Shown piece by piece: positions 1-5,797 of a DNA stretch of 6,497 bases (its first letter is position 1; each line of letters starts with the position of its first letter). This DNA comes from Clostridia bacterium. GTDB lineage: Bacteria > Bacillota > Clostridia > TANB77 > CAG-508. The translations under genes and the position numbers were made by a program. The DNA is taken from NCBI GenBank assembly GCA_022790685.1, contig JAAVXQ010000016.1, positions 1 through 6,497 of the forward strand, read 5' to 3'. Below the pieces are notes generated by a model that did no database searches, was not told where the DNA came from, and saw only the letters and a list, made by a program, of their open reading frames with translations.

Positions 1-13
1 ATGAAATATTCTA

Positions 14-42
14 TTGATATAAAGAAAATTATATAGTAAAAT
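14..42 (+). promoter_or_regulatory. Sigma-A-type promoter for the phosphatase/pyrophosphatase operon
   Basis: TTGATA (14-19) and TAAAAT (37-42) each match the -35 and -10 consensus at 5 of 6 positions and are separated by exactly 17 bp. Transcription would begin near 49, leaving a leader of about 30 nt before the ATG at 79. The placement and spacing are good, but an AT-rich sequence yields such matches by chance, so this remains a prediction. Confidence 0.55.
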
Positions 43-78
43 ATTTTTGGAAATAAAATAAAAAAGGAGGAGAGAAAT

Positions 79-630
79 ATGAAAATTTATGTTTTAAGAC
101 ATGGTCAAACAGATTGGAATTTAGAAAAAAAAATACAAGGCGTTTCAGATATAGAACTGAATTCTAATGGAATAGAGCAGGCTAATCAAGTAAAAGAGAA
201 AATCAAAGAATTAGGCATAGATTTAATATTGTGTTCACCTCTTAAAAGAGCAGTAAAAACAGCAGATATAATAAATGAAGATGAGAAAATTGAAATTATT
301 TATGATGATAGATTTATAGAAAGAAACTTTGGAGACTTTGAAGGATTAGTAGTAACAGAAGCCGACATTTATAAATCTCAAATATTATTTGATACAAATA
401 TAAATTATAGTGAAAATAATGTAGAACCAATTAATGAGTTAATTTCTAGAATAACTAAAAGTTTAGATGAAATAAAACAAAAATATCAAGATAGAAAAGT
501 ATTAATAATAACACATGGAGCATTAATCAGGTCTGTTAATGCATATTTTAATGGAATTCCTGAAAATGGAATTATAGATTCAACTGGTTTAAAAAATTGT
601 GAAATAGCAGAATTTGAATATAAAAATTGA
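79..630 (+). CDS. Histidine phosphatase family protein (phosphoglycerate mutase-like)
   Basis: This 183-aa protein belongs to the histidine phosphatase (branch 1) superfamily, whose members remove or transfer phosphate through a phosphohistidine intermediate. Visible motifs are the N-terminal LRHGQT with the nucleophile His8 and Arg7, the SPLKRAVKTA block (53-62) carrying the second phosphate-pocket Arg57, the acid/base Glu81 in ERNFGDFEG, and the second catalytic His146 in ITHG. The catalytic set is therefore complete. At under 200 aa without a dPGM insertion it resembles the GpmB/CobC/broad-specificity phosphatase group more than glycolytic mutase, and the substrate cannot be read from sequence. 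The start is fixed by AAGGAGG at 64-70, 8 nt before ATG. It is the first gene of an operon with the pyrophosphatase 16 nt downstream. That pairing could mean a nucleotide or phosphometabolite clean-up role, which is inference. The protein is cytoplasmic; no signal peptide or membrane segment is seen. Confidence 0.92.
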   Translation: MKIYVLRHGQTDWNLEKKIQGVSDIELNSNGIEQANQVKEKIKELGIDLILCSPLKRAVKTADIINEDEKIEIIYDDRFIERNFGDFEGLVVTEADIYKSQILFDTNINYSENNVEPINELISRITKSLDEIKQKYQDRKVLIITHGALIRSVNAYFNGIPENGIIDSTGLKNCEIAEFEYKN

Positions 631-633
631 AAT

Positions 634-640
634 AGGAGGA
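634..640 (+). promoter_or_regulatory. Ribosome binding site that fixes the pyrophosphatase start
   Basis: AGGAGGA at 634-640 lies 6 nt before the ATG at 647. The frame is also open from a TTG at 614, but that start would overlap the upstream gene, has no ribosome site, and would add 11 residues ahead of the conserved family beginning MKILYGTGNKGK. Confidence 0.85.
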
Positions 641-646
641 ATAAAT

Positions 647-1270
647 ATGAAAATTTTATATGGAACAGGAAACAAAGGAAAAATAGAAGATATGAAGAAA
701 ATTATAAGAATTCATAATTTTAATACAGAACTTCTTACAATTAAAGATATTAATTTTAATGATGAAATAATTGAAGATGGAGAAACCTTTGAAGAAAATT
801 CAGAAATAAAAGCAAAAGCTATAAAAAAATATTGTGATGAAATAGGATTAAAAGATGTAATTGTTATGGCAGATGATGCAGGACTATGTGTGGATGCTCT
901 AAATGGTGAACCAGGTGTATATACAGGAAGATATGCAGGAGAACATCCAACACAAACAGAGAATTTGACAAAGCTTTTGAACAATATGAAATCCTTAGAA
1001 ACTAAAGAAGAAAGATCTGCACAATTTGTTTGTGTTTTAACAGCAATTTTACCAAACAATGAAAAAATTGTTGCAAGAGGAGAATGTAAAGGAAGCATAG
1101 CAAAAGAAATTAAAAATTTAGGAGGATTAACTTATAGTCCAGTATTTGTACCATTAGGATTTGATAAACCTATGGGAGAGATGGATGAGACTGAATTTGC
1201 TACTGTACATAATCATAGAGATTTAGCTATGGGAGAAATTTTTAATAAATTAAAAGAACTTGGATATTAA
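647..1270 (+). CDS. Non-canonical purine NTP pyrophosphatase, RdgB/HAM1 family (divergent)
   Basis: This 207-aa protein is of the RdgB/HAM1/ITPase family, which hydrolyses dITP, ITP and XTP to monophosphates plus pyrophosphate and so keeps deaminated purines out of DNA and RNA. Family marks are GTGNKGK (6-12, triphosphate loop), FEENSEIKAKA (48-58), ADDAGLCVDALNGEPGVYTGRY starting at 75 with metal-binding/catalytic Asp76-Asp77, FVCVLTA, and a late HNHRDLA with His190-Arg191. Length is normal. Two places differ from the usual family. The base-recognition segment normally GFGYDPIF is GLTYSPVF (160-167), losing the conserved Asp, and the usual SHR is NHR. The catalytic core is kept, so it is probably an active pyrophosphatase, but its base preference may be altered. 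It is the last gene of the operon begun by the phosphatase and is followed by a terminator hairpin. Confidence 0.85.
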   Translation: MKILYGTGNKGKIEDMKKIIRIHNFNTELLTIKDINFNDEIIEDGETFEENSEIKAKAIKKYCDEIGLKDVIVMADDAGLCVDALNGEPGVYTGRYAGEHPTQTENLTKLLNNMKSLETKEERSAQFVCVLTAILPNNEKIVARGECKGSIAKEIKNLGGLTYSPVFVPLGFDKPMGEMDETEFATVHNHRDLAMGEIFNKLKELGY

Positions 1271-1295
1271 ATTAATAGTAAAAAATGTATATTTG

Positions 1296-1342
1296 AAATA
1301 AGTTCAAAATGTTAGATAAAATTTTAACATTTGAACTTATTT
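1296..1342 (+). terminator. Rho-independent terminator after the pyrophosphatase gene
   Basis: The arms 1296-1314 (AAATAAGTTCAAAATGTTA) and 1325-1342 (TAACATTTGAACTTATTT) pair over 18 bp with a single bulged A and a 10-nt loop. The 3' arm runs into more T (1341-1347). The stem is AT-rich but long, lies 25 nt after the stop codon, and ends the two-gene operon. A-rich sequence precedes the 5' arm (1280-1285), so weak bidirectional function is possible. Confidence 0.85.
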
Positions 1343-1465
1343 TTTATTGCAATAGAACTTTTTTAAAAGTTAGGATAATAAATGGGTAAGCATTTATATT
1401 AGATTGAGAATTTTAGGTTTATTTATATACAAAGTTATAAATAAAGTATATATTTTAAAATAAAA

Positions 1466-1530
1466 CGAACAAATGTATTGACAAAAATATGTTTTTGTAT
1501 ATAATTAATATATCAAACATGTTTTCGTAT
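1466..1530. promoter_or_regulatory. Candidate repressor operator cluster at the recN promoter (possibly LexA/SOS)
   Basis: Three elements surround the promoter. CGAACAAATGTATT (1466-1479) overlaps the -35 and has a full left half of the Bacillus-type SOS box CGAAC-N4-GTTCG, but only two of five bases in the right half. ACAAAAATATGTTTTTGT (1481-1498) is an imperfect palindrome (8 of 9 pairs) filling the spacer. CAAACATGTTTTCG (1514-1527) covers the start point and fits the SOS box at 8 of 10 fixed positions. In addition ATGTTTTYGTAT recurs at 1489-1500 and 1519-1530, exactly 30 bp apart. recN is a classic LexA target in E. coli. That LexA binds here is inference, since no single site is a perfect box. 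Confidence 0.4.
1478..1505 (+). promoter_or_regulatory. recN promoter, perfect sigma-A consensus
   Basis: TTGACA (1478-1483) and TATAAT (1500-1505) match both consensus hexamers exactly, with a 16-bp spacer. Transcription would start near 1512, giving a leader of roughly 34 nt before the recN ATG at 1546. So strong a promoter for a repair gene, with palindromic elements in the spacer and over the start point, suggests it is held down by a repressor. Confidence 0.8.
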
Positions 1531-1533
1531 TTT

Positions 1534-1541
1534 GAGGAGGG
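1534..1541 (+). promoter_or_regulatory. Ribosome binding site that fixes the recN start
   Basis: GAGGAGGG (1534-1541) sits 4-5 nt before the ATG at 1546. A longer reading frame opens at an ATG at 1489, but that codon lies between the -35 and -10 of the recN promoter and cannot be in its mRNA. Confidence 0.88.
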
Positions 1542-1545
1542 TTAT

Positions 1546-3183
1546 ATGATAACAACATTAAATATTAAAAATATAGGAATAATAGATGATATAAGTATAA
1601 ATTTAAATAAAGGTTTCAATGTACTTACAGGAGAAACAGGAGCAGGAAAGACGTTAATAATTGGATCACTTCAAATATTGTCTGGTGGAAGATTTTCAAA
1701 AGAGATGATAAGAAAAGGAGAGAAAACATCTTTTGTAGAAATGTCATTATATTTACCAGGAAAAGGATTTGAAGATGATACAGTGGTGGTATCTAGAGAG
1801 ATAAATGTATCTGGAAAAAATATTAGTAAAATAAATGGAAGATTAGTATCTGTTAGTGAACTTAGAAGTTTTATGAATGAAGTAATAGATATTCATGGGC
1901 AAAATGATAACCAATCTATATTAGATCCATTAACACATATTAGAATTATTGATGAATATGCAAATAGTGAAATTAAAAATAAAAAAGAAGAGTATAGAAA
2001 GGTTTATGAAGAATATTTAAAAATAAAAGCAGAGCTTTCTAATAATTATGGTGATGATAAGGAAAAAGAAAGAAAGCTAGACTTACTTAATTATCAATTA
2101 AGTGAGATAGAAGAAGCAAAATTAAAAAAAGATGAAGATATAGAATTAGAGTCAAGAAGAAATATATTATCCTCTTATGAAAAAATTTCTGAAAATTTAA
2201 TATTAGCGGAAAGTGAGATTAATAATAATGTTTTAGATAGTGTAAATGTTACAATAAGGGCTTTAGAAAAAATTGAAAGTTATAGTAATGACTATAAAGA
2301 AATATTAGAGAGAATTAAAAGTTCATATTATGAAATAGAAGAAGTAGGAAGAGATTTAGAAAATTCAAAACAAGAAACAAATTTTGATGAAGAAGAGCTA
2401 AATCAAATTGAAGAAAGATTAAATATTATTAAATCTTTAAAAAGAAAATATGGAAATAGCATAGAAGAAATTCTAGATTATAAAAATAAAATCAAAACTG
2501 AAATTTTTGAAATAGAAAATTTAGAAGAATATATAAAGAAATTAAAAAAAGATTTAAAAGAAAAAGAGGAGAAATTATATAAAATATCATTAATATTAAA
2601 TGAAATAAGGAAAAAATATGCACTTGATTTATCAAAAAAAATAAATGAAAATTTAAAAGAATTAGAAATGAAAAATGCGATTTTTGAAGTAAATATAAAT
2701 TTTAATGAAGAAAAAAAGTTTAATAAAGATGGTCTAGATGAAATTCAATTTTTAATTTCTACTAATATTGGAGAAGAACTTAAACCATTAGTTAAAATTG
2801 CCTCAGGAGGAGAAATGTCTAGAATAATGTTAGCAATAAAAAATGTTCTAGGGGATAGCGACAAAATACCAGTTTTAATATTTGATGAAATTGATACAGG
2901 AATAAGTGGAATTGCTGCAAACAAAACAGGAGATAAAATTAAAAATATATCAAAAACACATCAAGTAATATGTGTAACACATTTAGCAAGTATTGCTGCT
3001 AAAGGTGATAATAACTATTATATATATAAGGAATCTAATGAAAATCAGACTAAAACTAAAGTAAAACAACTATCTGAAGAAGAGACTGTAAAAGAGATAG
3101 CAAGAATAGCTAGTGGAAATATAACAGAAATTTCAATAAATCATGCTAAAGAACTTAGAAAACAAAATGAAAAAATAGCATAA
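1546..3183 (+). CDS. recN: DNA repair protein RecN
   Basis: This 545-aa protein is RecN, a cytoplasmic SMC-like ATPase that is recruited early to double-strand breaks and helps bring DNA ends and the sister duplex together for RecA-dependent repair. The N-terminal half of the ATPase head shows Walker A GETGAGKT (29-36) and the Q-loop IDIHGQND (114-121). A Glu/Lys-rich coiled-coil region spans about 150-380, shorter than in true SMC proteins. The C-terminal head half holds the ABC signature ASGGEMSR (419-426), Walker B VLIFDEIDTG (443-452) and the H-loop VTHL with His479. All ATPase motifs are present and the length is usual for the family (about 550-575 aa). It has its own strong promoter. 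The common clostridial neighbours (arginine repressor before, spoIVB/spo0A after) are absent; sigK follows after 131 nt. Confidence 0.97.
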   Translation: MITTLNIKNIGIIDDISINLNKGFNVLTGETGAGKTLIIGSLQILSGGRFSKEMIRKGEKTSFVEMSLYLPGKGFEDDTVVVSREINVSGKNISKINGRLVSVSELRSFMNEVIDIHGQNDNQSILDPLTHIRIIDEYANSEIKNKKEEYRKVYEEYLKIKAELSNNYGDDKEKERKLDLLNYQLSEIEEAKLKKDEDIELESRRNILSSYEKISENLILAESEINNNVLDSVNVTIRALEKIESYSNDYKEILERIKSSYYEIEEVGRDLENSKQETNFDEEELNQIEERLNIIKSLKRKYGNSIEEILDYKNKIKTEIFEIENLEEYIKKLKKDLKEKEEKLYKISLILNEIRKKYALDLSKKINENLKELEMKNAIFEVNINFNEEKKFNKDGLDEIQFLISTNIGEELKPLVKIASGGEMSRIMLAIKNVLGDSDKIPVLIFDEIDTGISGIAANKTGDKIKNISKTHQVICVTHLASIAAKGDNNYYIYKESNENQTKTKVKQLSEEETVKEIARIASGNITEISINHAKELRKQNEKIA

Positions 3184-3219
3184 AATATAAAATAAATAAA
3201 AATAATACTAGAGTCAAGC

Positions 3220-3246
3220 ACGAAAAGGCAGATTGAACATATACTT
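3220..3246 (+). promoter_or_regulatory. Weak candidate sporulation-sigma (sigma-E/sigma-K type) promoter for sigK
   Basis: CATATACT at 3238-3245 matches the -10 CATACAMT of mother-cell sigma-E at 7 of 8 positions and is close to the sigma-K -10 CATAnnnTA. An AC at 3220-3221 stands 16 bp upstream, as sigma-K promoters need. No convincing sigma-E -35 is seen. Mother-cell transcription of sigK by sigma-E and then sigma-K is established in Bacillus, so the placement makes sense, but the match is short. Confidence 0.3.
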
Positions 3247-3255
3247 TAAATAGAT

Positions 3256-3292
3256 ACAAAATAGATAATTATTTTATAATTATTTATTTTGT
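3256..3292. repeat. 16-bp inverted repeat in the recN-sigK gap
   Basis: Arms 3256-3271 (ACAAAATAGATAATTA) and 3277-3292 (TAATTATTTATTTTGT) pair over 16 bp with one G-U and a 5-nt loop, ending 10 nt before the sigK Shine-Dalgarno. T-rich sequence follows. It may be a weak, almost GC-free terminator for recN, a leader hairpin of sigK, or an operator. Confidence 0.55.
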
Positions 3293-3314
3293 TATTTATT
3301 TTGGAGGTATAAAT

Positions 3315-4013
3315 ATGTTCGTTTTTTCTATATCAAGTTTAATTGCATTTTTTAGTGAAATGATTTTAGGCGTAGGATACATACAAAGCAGTAATTTATT
3401 TCCTGAGCCACTTACTATAGATGAAGAGAAAGAATATTTAGAGAAAATGAAAAATGGTAATGAAAAAGCTAAAAATATTCTAATTGAAAGAAATCTAAGA
3501 TTGGTAGCTCATGTTTGTAAAAAATATGCTTCAACAAATATAGAACAAGATGATTTAATTTCAATAGGGACTATAGGATTAATTAAAGGAATAAATACTT
3601 TTAATCAAGAAAAGAATTTTAAACTTGCAACATATGTAGCCAGATGCATAGAAAATGAAGTATTAATGTATTTAAGAAGTAACAAAAAACGTGCTTCTGA
3701 TGTATATTTAAATGAGCCAATTGGAAAAGACAAAGATGACAATGTTGTTACACTTCAAGAGGTTCTAGAAAATGATGAGAGAAATATAGAAGAAGAGGTA
3801 GATTTAAAATTTAAAATTAAAGTATTATATGAAAAAATGAAAAAAATATTGAAAGAAAGAGAAAAAGTAATATTAGAACTAAGATTTGGATTAAATGGAG
3901 ATAAGCCAAAAACTCAGAATGAAATAGCAGGGATGATGGGAATATCACGTTCTTATGTATCAAGAATAGAAACCAAGGCAATTGGTAAACTTGCAAAAGA
4001 AATAAAAGAATAA
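3315..4013 (+). CDS. sigK: RNA polymerase sporulation sigma factor SigK (pro-sigma-K)
   Basis: This 232-aa protein is sigma-K, the late mother-cell sigma factor that directs cortex and coat gene expression. Residues 1-21 form a hydrophobic pro-sequence (MFVFSISSLIAFFSEMILGV...), and the mature protein should begin around Tyr22, by comparison with pro-sigma-K of Bacillus, which SpoIVFB cleaves before YVKNN. Region 2 covers about 58-125, with NLRLVAHVCKKY, DLISIGTIGLIKGI and KLATYVARCIENEVLMYLR. Region 4 covers about 175-230, with REKVILELRFGL and the helix-turn-helix TQNEIAGMMGISRSYVSRIE. The gene is whole, so it is not split by a skin element. GGAGG (3303-3307) stands 7 nt before ATG. It would be made only in the sporulating mother cell. 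The downstream NAD genes appear to have their own promoter inside its 3' end. SigE and SigG are longer and lack this N-terminus. Confidence 0.93.
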   Translation: MFVFSISSLIAFFSEMILGVGYIQSSNLFPEPLTIDEEKEYLEKMKNGNEKAKNILIERNLRLVAHVCKKYASTNIEQDDLISIGTIGLIKGINTFNQEKNFKLATYVARCIENEVLMYLRSNKKRASDVYLNEPIGKDKDDNVVTLQEVLENDERNIEEEVDLKFKIKVLYEKMKKILKEREKVILELRFGLNGDKPKTQNEIAGMMGISRSYVSRIETKAIGKLAKEIKE

Positions 4014-4019
4014 TATAAT
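3991..4019 (+). promoter_or_regulatory. Housekeeping-type promoter for the NAD genes, overlapping the sigK 3' end
   Basis: TATAAT (4014-4019) is a perfect -10 directly after the sigK stop codon, and TTGCAA (3991-3996) lies 17 bp upstream inside the sigK coding sequence, matching the -35 at 4 of 6. A start near 4026 leaves about 27 nt before the ATG at 4053. An independent promoter is expected here, because NAD synthesis is needed in growing cells when sigK is silent. Confidence 0.55.
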
Positions 4020-4052
4020 AGTTCTAAATTTAGTATGAATTGAGGAAATTAA

Positions 4053-4967
4053 ATGTATTATACATATATGTTAAGGTGTGAGGACAATTCTATTTATACA
4101 GGAATAACAACAGATTTAGAACGTAGAGTAAGTGAACATTTAGAGAAAAAGGAAAAATGTGCAAAATATACAAAAAAACATAGTGCACAAAAATTGGAGA
4201 CAGCATGGAAAAGTAGTTCTAGGTCTTTAGCTTCTAAATTAGAGTTTAATATAAAAAAGCTAACAAAAGCGCAAAAAGAAGAAATAATATGCTCACAGGA
4301 TTTAGAAAAATATTTATCAGAAAAAATAGATATTAAAGAATACCAAGTTGTAAATGGAAACCATAAAAGAATAGTTATATTTGGTGGATCTTTTAATCCT
4401 CCTCTTAATTCTCATTTTTCACTTGCAGAACAAATTGTGAATGAATATGAAAATATAGATAGAATTATATTTGTTCCTGTAAATTCAAAATATGAAAAAG
4501 CTGAATTATTAAGCAATTCACATAGATATAATATGCTGAAATTAGTTTGTGATAAAAACATAAATTTTGAAGTTTCTGATTTAGAAATAAAAAGCGATAG
4601 AGCACTGTATACTATTGAGACTTTAACAAAATTGCAAAAAAAGTATAAAAACTATGAATTACTTTTTACAATGGGAACTGATAATCTAAAAAGTTTACAT
4701 ACCTGGAAAAAGTCACAGGAATTATTAGATAAATTTAAAATACTAGTATTAGAAAGAGATGAAGATACTTTAGAAGAAATTATAAATGCTAATCCATTTT
4801 TGAAGAAAAATGAAAACTCTTTAATTAAAGTTAAAAATAATGTAAGAAGTAATTTGAGTTCTACATTTGTTAGAAATAAAATAAAAGAAGGAAAAAGTAT
4901 TAGATATTTAACACCAGAAGAAGTATATCTATATATTGAAAAAAATAAATTATTTAAAAATGTATAG
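4053..4967 (+). CDS. nadD: GIY-YIG nuclease domain fused to nicotinate-nucleotide adenylyltransferase NadD
   Basis: This 304-aa protein has two domains. Residues 1-80 are a GIY-YIG endonuclease-fold domain of the small YhbQ/UPF0213 type: YTYMLR and YTGITTDLERRVSEH give the two signature strands, Arg25 and the metal-binding Glu64 (in KLEFNIKKL). Residues 106-304 are NadD, which adenylates nicotinate mononucleotide to deamido-NAD. It shows IFGGSFNPP (109-117), MGTDNLKSLHTW (207-218) and LSSTFVRNKIKEGKSIRYL starting at 268. The (H/T)xGH nucleotide-binding motif after GGSFNPP reads LNSH (118-121): the second His is kept, while the first His/Thr and the Gly are changed. Stop codons do not interrupt the junction, and NadD has no ribosome site of its own, so it is one polypeptide. 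GAGGA at 4042-4046 sets the start. NadE follows after 9 nt, supporting the NAD role. The nuclease domain's role here is unknown. Confidence 0.9.
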   Translation: MYYTYMLRCEDNSIYTGITTDLERRVSEHLEKKEKCAKYTKKHSAQKLETAWKSSSRSLASKLEFNIKKLTKAQKEEIICSQDLEKYLSEKIDIKEYQVVNGNHKRIVIFGGSFNPPLNSHFSLAEQIVNEYENIDRIIFVPVNSKYEKAELLSNSHRYNMLKLVCDKNINFEVSDLEIKSDRALYTIETLTKLQKKYKNYELLFTMGTDNLKSLHTWKKSQELLDKFKILVLERDEDTLEEIINANPFLKKNENSLIKVKNNVRSNLSSTFVRNKIKEGKSIRYLTPEEVYLYIEKNKLFKNV

Positions 4968-4976
4968 GAGAAAAAT

Positions 4977-5741
4977 ATGTTAGATAAAGATAAATTGATT
5001 ATTGAGACAGAAAATGCAATAAAATGGATAAAAGATTATACTACTTCACAAAGAGTACAAGGAGTTGTTGTAGGAAATAGTGGAGGAAAAGATTCAGCAG
5101 TAGTAATTGCAATGGCAGTAAAGGCATTAGGGAAAGAAAATGTAATTTCTGTATCAATGCCATGTAATTCAATATCAGCAGATTATGAGGATGCTAAACT
5201 TGTTTCAGATGCTTTTGGAGTAAGTTTAATAAAATTGGATTTAAGTGATACCTATAATGAATTAGAAAGAAAATTAAATATAAATATAAATTTAACAGAC
5301 GAGTCTAAAATAAATATAAAGCCTCGTTTAAGAATGACAAGCTTATATGCTATAGCTCAAACAATGGGATATTTAGTTATAGGAACAGGAAATTTATGTG
5401 AAAGAATGGTAGGATATACTACTAAATGGGGAGATAATAGTTCTGATTTTAATCCTATTGCAAATTTTACAGTTCAAGAAGTGCTAAAAATAGGAGAATA
5501 TTTAAAGGTGCCAGATAAAATATTAAAAAAAGCGCCTAGTGATGGTTTAGGTGGAAAAACAGATGAAGAAAAAATGGGAATAAAATATAGCCAAATAGCA
5601 GAGCTTATTGAAACTGGAAGACTAGAAGATGAAGTAGCAAAATTAGAAATAATAAGAAGATTTAAGAATTCTAAGCACAAAAGAGAGATAGTTCCGATAT
5701 ATCAATTTGAAAGAGATAACTTCCTAGAAAATATGATGTAA
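4977..5741 (+). CDS. nadE: NAD(+) synthase, ammonia-dependent (NadE)
   Basis: This 254-aa enzyme amidates deamido-NAD to NAD using ATP and ammonia, the last step of the pathway after NadD. The N-type ATP pyrophosphatase loop is GNSGGKDS (33-40). Other family segments are PRLRMTSLYAIAQ, IGTGNLCERMVGYTTKWGD (starting at 135), the FNPIANFTVQEV stretch, and APSDGLGGKTDEEKMGIKY near the C-terminal third. There is no N-terminal nitrilase-like glutaminase domain, so it must use free ammonia or an outside source. The length is that of the short single-domain family. AGGAG (4966-4970) overlaps the stop codon of the upstream nadD fusion, so the two are co-transcribed and probably translationally linked. 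No clear terminator follows it, and some read-through into the next genes is possible. Confidence 0.95.
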   Translation: MLDKDKLIIETENAIKWIKDYTTSQRVQGVVVGNSGGKDSAVVIAMAVKALGKENVISVSMPCNSISADYEDAKLVSDAFGVSLIKLDLSDTYNELERKLNININLTDESKINIKPRLRMTSLYAIAQTMGYLVIGTGNLCERMVGYTTKWGDNSSDFNPIANFTVQEVLKIGEYLKVPDKILKKAPSDGLGGKTDEEKMGIKYSQIAELIETGRLEDEVAKLEIIRRFKNSKHKREIVPIYQFERDNFLENMM

Positions 5742-5766
5742 TAAAATATTGTATAAGAAAAATAAA

Positions 5767-5777
5767 TATGATAAAAT
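5767..5777 (+). promoter_or_regulatory. Extended -10 promoter ahead of the two unknown genes
   Basis: TATG-A-TAAAAT (5767-5777) is an extended -10 (TRTGn followed by a 5/6 -10). TTGTAT at 5749-5754, 17 bp upstream, is a poor -35 (3/6), as is usual with extended -10 promoters. A start near 5784 leaves about 25 nt before the ATG at 5809. Confidence 0.45.
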
Positions 5778-5797
5778 TATAAAAACAATTAAAAAGC

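Noticed and set aside
1..36. An 11-codon frame from ATG at base 1 to TAG at 34-36, possibly the tail of an upstream gene.
   Set aside because: Only 11 residues are visible and they overlap a better-supported promoter (14-42). Without upstream sequence nothing can be said.
614..646. Longer start (TTG at 614) for the pyrophosphatase.
   Set aside because: It overlaps the previous gene, lacks a ribosome site, and adds residues not in the family; AGGAGGA directs the ATG at 647.
712..1098. Minus-strand open frame of about 128 codons.
   Set aside because: It is an antisense shadow of the pyrophosphatase gene, with Ser/Phe-rich composition typical of reversed AT-rich coding sequence and no ribosome site.
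1356..1371. Small inverted repeat AACTTTT-TT-AAAAGTT downstream of the first terminator.
   Set aside because: A 2-nt centre cannot form a good hairpin, and such short AT repeats are expected by chance here.
1489..1545. Longer start (ATG at 1489) for recN.
   Set aside because: The codon lies in the spacer of the recN promoter, upstream of the transcription start, and the added residues are not RecN-like.
4053..4300. Reading the GIY-YIG domain as a mobile homing endonuclease.
   Set aside because: The domain is the short stand-alone housekeeping YhbQ type without a DNA-binding module, and there is no intron, intein or repeat boundary nearby.
5474..5680. Minus-strand open frame of about 68 codons.
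   Set aside because: It is an antisense shadow of nadE, without a ribosome site or recognisable protein sequence.
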